This document shows positions 37,582 to 41,079 of a DNA stretch of 41,079 nt, piece by piece. This DNA is from a virus, in IMG/VR virus record IMGVR_UViG_3300020202_000144, positions 1-41,079 of that record. One strand, written 5' to 3'. The position numbers and the translations under genes were made by a program. Numbering within the stretch: the stretch's first letter is position 1; every line of letters begins with the position of its first letter. The notes below the pieces were generated by a model, which saw nothing but the letters and a program-made list of their open reading frames with translations, was not told the origin of the DNA and ran no database searches.

Positions 37582-37595
37582 ATCAGCTCCCTGAT
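37582..37595 (-). promoter_or_regulatory. GGAG displayed in a tetraloop before the 67-aa gene
   Basis: ATCAG-(CTCC)-CTGAT on the plus strand forms a perfect 5-base stem; on the mRNA the loop is exactly GGAG, one base before the ATG region. It may present or occlude the ribosome-binding site. Confidence 0.45.
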
Positions 37596-37598
37596 TCG

Positions 37599-38474
37599 TT
37601 AATCGTCAACGTATAGCATACGCTTGCCGCCAGCCCCTGTATCGGCCTTGACCATCTTCACCACGGCCGCGCCGCCGTCATGCACGGCCAGCTTCAGGAC
37701 CGTTTCGCCGTCGGCCGACACGCCGCCCATGATGTCCGCGATGGTGGTCGAGTTATTCTTCCAGCGGCAGACGACGTCGGTCGCGTTCCGTGTGCTACCG
37801 CTTCGGAGGACGACGTCCTCGTTCGCGTTTCCGCTGGCCCGGCCACCACTGATCTGTACAGTCTGGTTCGTCCCGCACGAGAGCCCAACCGTCTCGCCGG
37901 AGACGAACATCTGCGCGCCCGAGGTCGAGCCGAAGGCGAGCACTTGGTTCGCGGCGACGACGAGGTGCGAGGTCGTCGTGATGACGCCGGTGCTATCGAC
38001 CTTGAGCACGGTCGAATAGCCGCCCGAGTTGATCTGCCGGAGGAGGTGCCACTCGCCCGTAGGAGCGGAGGTTCCCTGGATTGGGATAACTTGCTGGGCG
38101 AATTCGACAGGCTGGCTTTCCGCCGTCGCGTTGGTTTTCCAGCCGCGCCCGATCAGCCTGATGATTGGGCTGTACTGCTGAGCGCCTGCGCCGGCCGGGG
38201 TGGTATTTTGGAACGTGGTACCGCCAGAGGTACCGGTGCCTACGTTGGTGGTGGTGAAGGTATTTAGCGTATTGCTATTCGCTACGGTCAGCGTGCTGCT
38301 ACCGCCGGAAACGGTGAATGAGCCTGTGACCACAGACGTGCCGGTGACGTTGATCCCACCGCTGGAGATGGTCAGGGCCCCGGTGAGCGTACCGCCAGAG
38401 AGCGGCAGGTAGGCCCCCGTCGCCCCGCCACCGATGTCCGGAAAAAAGCCGCTAGAAGGCAGATATCCAGGCAT
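37599..38474 (-). CDS. Tail fibre-like protein (291 aa)
   Basis: A 291-residue protein rich in Gly, Ser, Thr and Val, with the repeat YLPLSGGTLTGALTI near the start, a hallmark of phage tail fibre and collar repeats, and a globular C-terminus (ETVLKLAVHDGG). It follows the 143-aa structural gene and precedes a coiled-coil protein and the tailspike. It should be a trimeric, receptor-contacting fibre. No intramolecular chaperone motif seen. Confidence 0.7.
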   Translation of the reverse strand: MPGYLPSSGFFPDIGGGATGAYLPLSGGTLTGALTISSGGINVTGTSVVTGSFTVSGGSSTLTVANSNTLNTFTTTNVGTGTSGGTTFQNTTPAGAGAQQYSPIIRLIGRGWKTNATAESQPVEFAQQVIPIQGTSAPTGEWHLLRQINSGGYSTVLKVDSTGVITTTSHLVVAANQVLAFGSTSGAQMFVSGETVGLSCGTNQTVQISGGRASGNANEDVVLRSGSTRNATDVVCRWKNNSTTIADIMGGVSADGETVLKLAVHDGGAAVVKMVKADTGAGGKRMLYVDD

Positions 38475-38476
38475 GG

Positions 38477-38908
38477 TTAACCCCTGGAGAGGAGCCAGAA
38501 ATCACAGGTGGTTCCTGATCCGCCCATGGCCAGGATCTGGATATAGATCCTGTCAAAGACGAGAACGGCCGGCCCCAGAACCTGGGTAAACTGGAGTTTG
38601 TCCGTGGCGATCTCGCCGACGGCCGTGGAGGCGTTGATTTCTCCGCGCTCGGTATCCGTGGAAGCCGTGCCCAGCGGATACCACTGCTCAGTCTTGTCCG
38701 AATAGCACCAGATGCGGGCCTCTAGCGTAAGCGTGCCGGTGCCCGCCGTACTGTGAGCGGCGATAGCGAGGTTTTGCTCGCTGCCACGGAAGCCGTAATC
38801 AGGGCTTCCGGGCGTCTCGCCCAGATGCAGGCTAACGCCCGCCGTGGCTCCGCTGGGCGCAGCGGTATTGGTGGCCGACGTGGCGCCGGCCAGGACCTTG
38901 AGATGCAT
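38477..38908 (-). CDS. Virion protein adjacent to fibre (143 aa)
   Basis: A 143-residue beta-rich protein (LTLEARIWCYSDKTEQWYPL; VLGPAVLVFDRIYIQIL), similar in style to small tail-surface or fibre-base proteins. The AAGGAG ribosome-binding site is clear. It ends 2 bases before the fibre start on the same strand. Family not recognised. Confidence 0.55.
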   Translation of the reverse strand: MHLKVLAGATSATNTAAPSGATAGVSLHLGETPGSPDYGFRGSEQNLAIAAHSTAGTGTLTLEARIWCYSDKTEQWYPLGTASTDTERGEINASTAVGEIATDKLQFTQVLGPAVLVFDRIYIQILAMGGSGTTCDFWLLSRG

Positions 38909-38920
38909 TAAGCTAACTCC

Positions 38921-41079
38921 TTACGGTCGGTTCTGAAGGGCTTGCGTCGGCGTAGGCTCGGGAGAGCCAAGCTTGGACATATTCGGGCTGGCCTGCGGCT
39001 TCGCTTCTTCCTGAGCGAAAACGGCTTGCCTGGCTCGGACGTTCTGCGGCTCCATGGACGGATCCACGGGCACTTTCATCATCAGCGAGAGTTGGATACG
39101 GCTCTTGTAGGGCAGGGTGGCTTGGAGTTCAGCCAGGTTTTTGGTTACCAGGGACTGCATCTCCCGGTAAGCAGCCGGCCATACTGCTTCGAGCGTATCC
39201 ACGTCCTCTTTCGTGAGCTTGCCCTCGGACATGAGCTCGATGGCCCTAACTGGATCCTCCGCCATAACGGCCTTGCGGGCCCACTTGGCGATCTCCGCAT
39301 CCGGCGGCCGCCAGTTGTCCTTGGCATAGGGAGAGGCCACGCTAGGGCGCTTCGGCAAGCTCTCAATAAGAAACTGGAGCTTGCGCTCGAGCCTCTCCTG
39401 GAGCGCGTCGGCTAGTTGCGGGTTTGCGGCCCTGACGCCAGCCAACTGCTCATAGATACGGCTCCTAGCTCCCTCGGGGCTGGCAGCGAGCTTGGTGAGC
39501 TCCTCGTGGCGCTTCTTGAACGAGGCCAAAGAGGTATCCTTGGCTTTGCTGTCGCCGTAAGGATTCTGTCCTACCGCGGCCGCAGCCGACTTCGTGGACG
39601 CCTTTGCCGTGCCCTTGCCGAGCTTTTCCACCCCGTCGGCCACTCTGCGGATAAACGTGTCCTTGGAAGCCAGGAGCTTGGCCATGTTCTTACTGGTGGC
39701 CATTCCCCGTACCATGTCGCCAGCCCAGGCCCCCGCGAGCATGCCCGCAGGGCCGCCGATGGCATGCCCCACGGCTCCGCCGAGCATCGCGCCTGCACGG
39801 TTACCGAGAAAGCCGGCAACCTTGCCCGCGAGGCCTTCAGAGGCATCCGGGGCCCCCTTGGCCGCGCCGATCGTCTTGCGATAGAGCCTTTCCTTGACCA
39901 GTGTCTCGAGGCTGGAACCGGGCGCAGGATCGGGTAGGCCCTCGGCCTTGGCGAAGGCGTTGATCTCGTCCCGGCTGGCCTTGAGTCCCTTGCCCTCGGC
40001 CAGGTCGACCAGGGCCTTGGCATCGGAAACGTTGTCTGTGGCCCGAAGCTTAGAAATCTGCTCCGCTCGGGCCGCGAACTCCACGTCTAGCTGGGCCAGT
40101 TTTTCGCTGTTCACTGGCTTGGCCAGTTGCTCCATCTTGGCCTTGATGCTCCTGAGATCGCCCTGCATGAGCTTGGCGAAATCATCCACAACGGCCTCGC
40201 CGCCCTTGTAGGCCTGGAGGAGGTCGATAGCCTTGTCCTGGGCGTTCTTGATTGCGCCCAGGGCGACGGGATCGTCAACAATCTGGCGAAGCCGCTCATC
40301 CGGCTCGAGCGTGTATTCCGTCTTGCCACGCTTCTTGCCGATGGCCTTCCTGGCATCCGTCATGTCGGCCCGAGGGTTCTCGTTGCCGATATCTTCCATC
40401 TTGCCCTTGCGAACGGGGCGATACGGCTCCATGCCCTTGCGGGCCTCGAGATATGCGTCTGCCTGGGCCTTAAGCTCAGGCCTATCGACGGCCATTTTCT
40501 TGGCAAAGCCGTCGTATTTGTTGAGGTACTTCTCGGCCGTAACCGCGTCTTGTTTCCAGCGGGAGAAAGCCAGCTCGTAGGCCTCGGGATCAGCCTTTAC
40601 GGCCGCGAGCTCGCCCGCAGATTCTGACGCTGCCTTGAGCCGGGCCACCTCTTCCTGGTAAGCAGCTCGGTTGGAGGCCTGCTCCTCGCTCAGGGCCTTG
40701 GCATAACCCCGCCTGGTGGCAGCCGTGGGCCGGCTCTTATCGAAGTCGTCCAGGATGGAGCGGAGGCTGCCGTCGTTACCAGAGGCCTTGGCCGCGGCCC
40801 TGTCTAGGATCCCCTCCGTGGCCTTCCTGGCTTGCTTGGTAAGGCCCCCGATGGCCAGCCCCAGCCCCCCGGCTCCCGTCCCGATGGCCCCGCCCCAGAA
40901 CACGCCAGAGCCAATTTCCGAGGCAATGATATCAAGGGTTACCGGATCGTCCGTACCCAGAAGGCTGAAGGCACGCTCGGCCCCGCCTGCGATGGCCCCC
41001 TCGGTAGCTCCGCGCACCAGGAGGCCCCCGCCGAGCCTTCCCGCCACGCTGGCACCAGCGGCATCGGCCAGGCCCATCG
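38921..41079 (-). CDS. Putative DNA-ejection/internal virion protein, C-terminal part (continues from window start)
   Basis: The rest of the 842-residue protein that starts at 502 on the minus strand. Visible are a Gly-zipper membrane segment (MLGGAVGHAIGGPAGMLAGA) in the middle, several coiled coils (DVEFAARAEQISKLRA), and a Pro-rich end. It reads like a large, mostly helical core protein. As the last gene before the fibre cluster it fits an ejectosome subunit. No lytic transglycosylase motif (as in T7 gp16) is visible. Stop at 38921. Confidence 0.75.
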   Translation of the reverse strand, partial: MGLADAAGASVAGRLGGGLLVRGATEGAIAGGAERAFSLLGTDDPVTLDIIASEIGSGVFWGGAIGTGAGGLGLAIGGLTKQARKATEGILDRAAAKASGNDGSLRSILDDFDKSRPTAATRRGYAKALSEEQASNRAAYQEEVARLKAASESAGELAAVKADPEAYELAFSRWKQDAVTAEKYLNKYDGFAKKMAVDRPELKAQADAYLEARKGMEPYRPVRKGKMEDIGNENPRADMTDARKAIGKKRGKTEYTLEPDERLRQIVDDPVALGAIKNAQDKAIDLLQAYKGGEAVVDDFAKLMQGDLRSIKAKMEQLAKPVNSEKLAQLDVEFAARAEQISKLRATDNVSDAKALVDLAEGKGLKASRDEINAFAKAEGLPDPAPGSSLETLVKERLYRKTIGAAKGAPDASEGLAGKVAGFLGNRAGAMLGGAVGHAIGGPAGMLAGAWAGDMVRGMATSKNMAKLLASKDTFIRRVADGVEKLGKGTAKASTKSAAAAVGQNPYGDSKAKDTSLASFKKRHEELTKLAASPEGARSRIYEQLAGVRAANPQLADALQERLERKLQFLIESLPKRPSVASPYAKDNWRPPDAEIAKWARKAVMAEDPVRAIELMSEGKLTKEDVDTLEAVWPAAYREMQSLVTKNLAELQATLPYKSRIQLSLMMKVPVDPSMEPQNVRARQAVFAQEEAKPQASPNMSKLGSPEPTPTQALQNRP
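40954..41079. repeat. Terminal direct repeat, right copy
   Basis: Identical to bases 7-132. Joining the copies closes the circle and restores the 842-residue gene. Confidence 0.9.

Noticed and set aside
1-41079. Phage RNA polymerase or DNA polymerase gene
   Set aside because: No motif for either was found; helicase and prim-pol are present, so the host polymerases are probably used.
1-41079. CRISPR array or insertion sequence
   Set aside because: No regularly spaced repeats, no transposase and no target duplications seen.

Overview
The window looks like the complete genome of a temperate, short-tailed (podovirus-like) bacteriophage, assembled as a circle of about 40.95 kb and cut inside a gene. 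Bases 7-132 are repeated exactly at 40954-41079, and the open reading frame that leaves the left edge on the minus strand continues in frame at the right edge as one 842-residue virion protein. A spanin pair (inner-membrane Rz-like protein and outer-membrane lipoprotein) and other lipobox proteins imply a Gram-negative host. Many small Cys-rich zinc proteins and lipoproteins would fit a myxobacterial or related host, but this is a weak guess. The genome is GC-rich (about 60 percent by eye).

Layout: two divergent transcription units leave a short switch region at 25.84-25.93 kb. Rightward (plus strand, 25.9-33.5 kb) come an XRE-like repressor, an ERF single-strand annealing protein, a Cas4/RecB-like exonuclease, small unknown genes, an excisionase-like protein and a tyrosine integrase. 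A distinct high-GC block of GTG-start genes joined by GTGA overlaps follows, then an attP that carries the 3' half of a tRNA-Val(CAC) gene. Leftward (minus strand, 25.8-16.97 kb) is an early module: a zinc/winged-helix protein, DNA methyltransferase, two PD-(D/E)XK-type nucleases or resolvases, a replication protein with a candidate internal origin, a primase-polymerase, a DnaB-like helicase, MazG, an HNH nuclease and many short genes. A hairpin-rich noncoding gap at 16.59-16.97 kb separates early from late genes.

The late module (16.6 kb leftward, through the circle junction, to 33.97 kb) holds a possible small terminase, GNAT acetyltransferase, large terminase, portal, scaffold, major capsid protein, decoration-like proteins, tail adaptor, a 997-residue tail nozzle/propeller protein, three putative ejection proteins (295, 537 and 842 aa), tail fibre, tailspike, M15 endolysin, holin, spanins and a lipoprotein with an HExxH protease motif. 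The two transcription units meet tail to tail at 33967-33970, next to attP.

Points that stand out: (1) three early promoters share a TTGAC -35 box and a GGCRTGCC operator inside the spacer, and they place the predicted transcription start 0-3 bases from the start codon, which suggests operator-controlled leaderless early mRNAs; (2) the heptamer TAACCAG/CTGGTTA occurs at least 30 times, scattered on both strands; (3) the GTGA-coupled cargo cassette lies between integrase and attP; (4) the ribosome-binding sites of the capsid gene and one late gene sit in small hairpins; (5) an almost palindromic attP is flanked by direct repeats.
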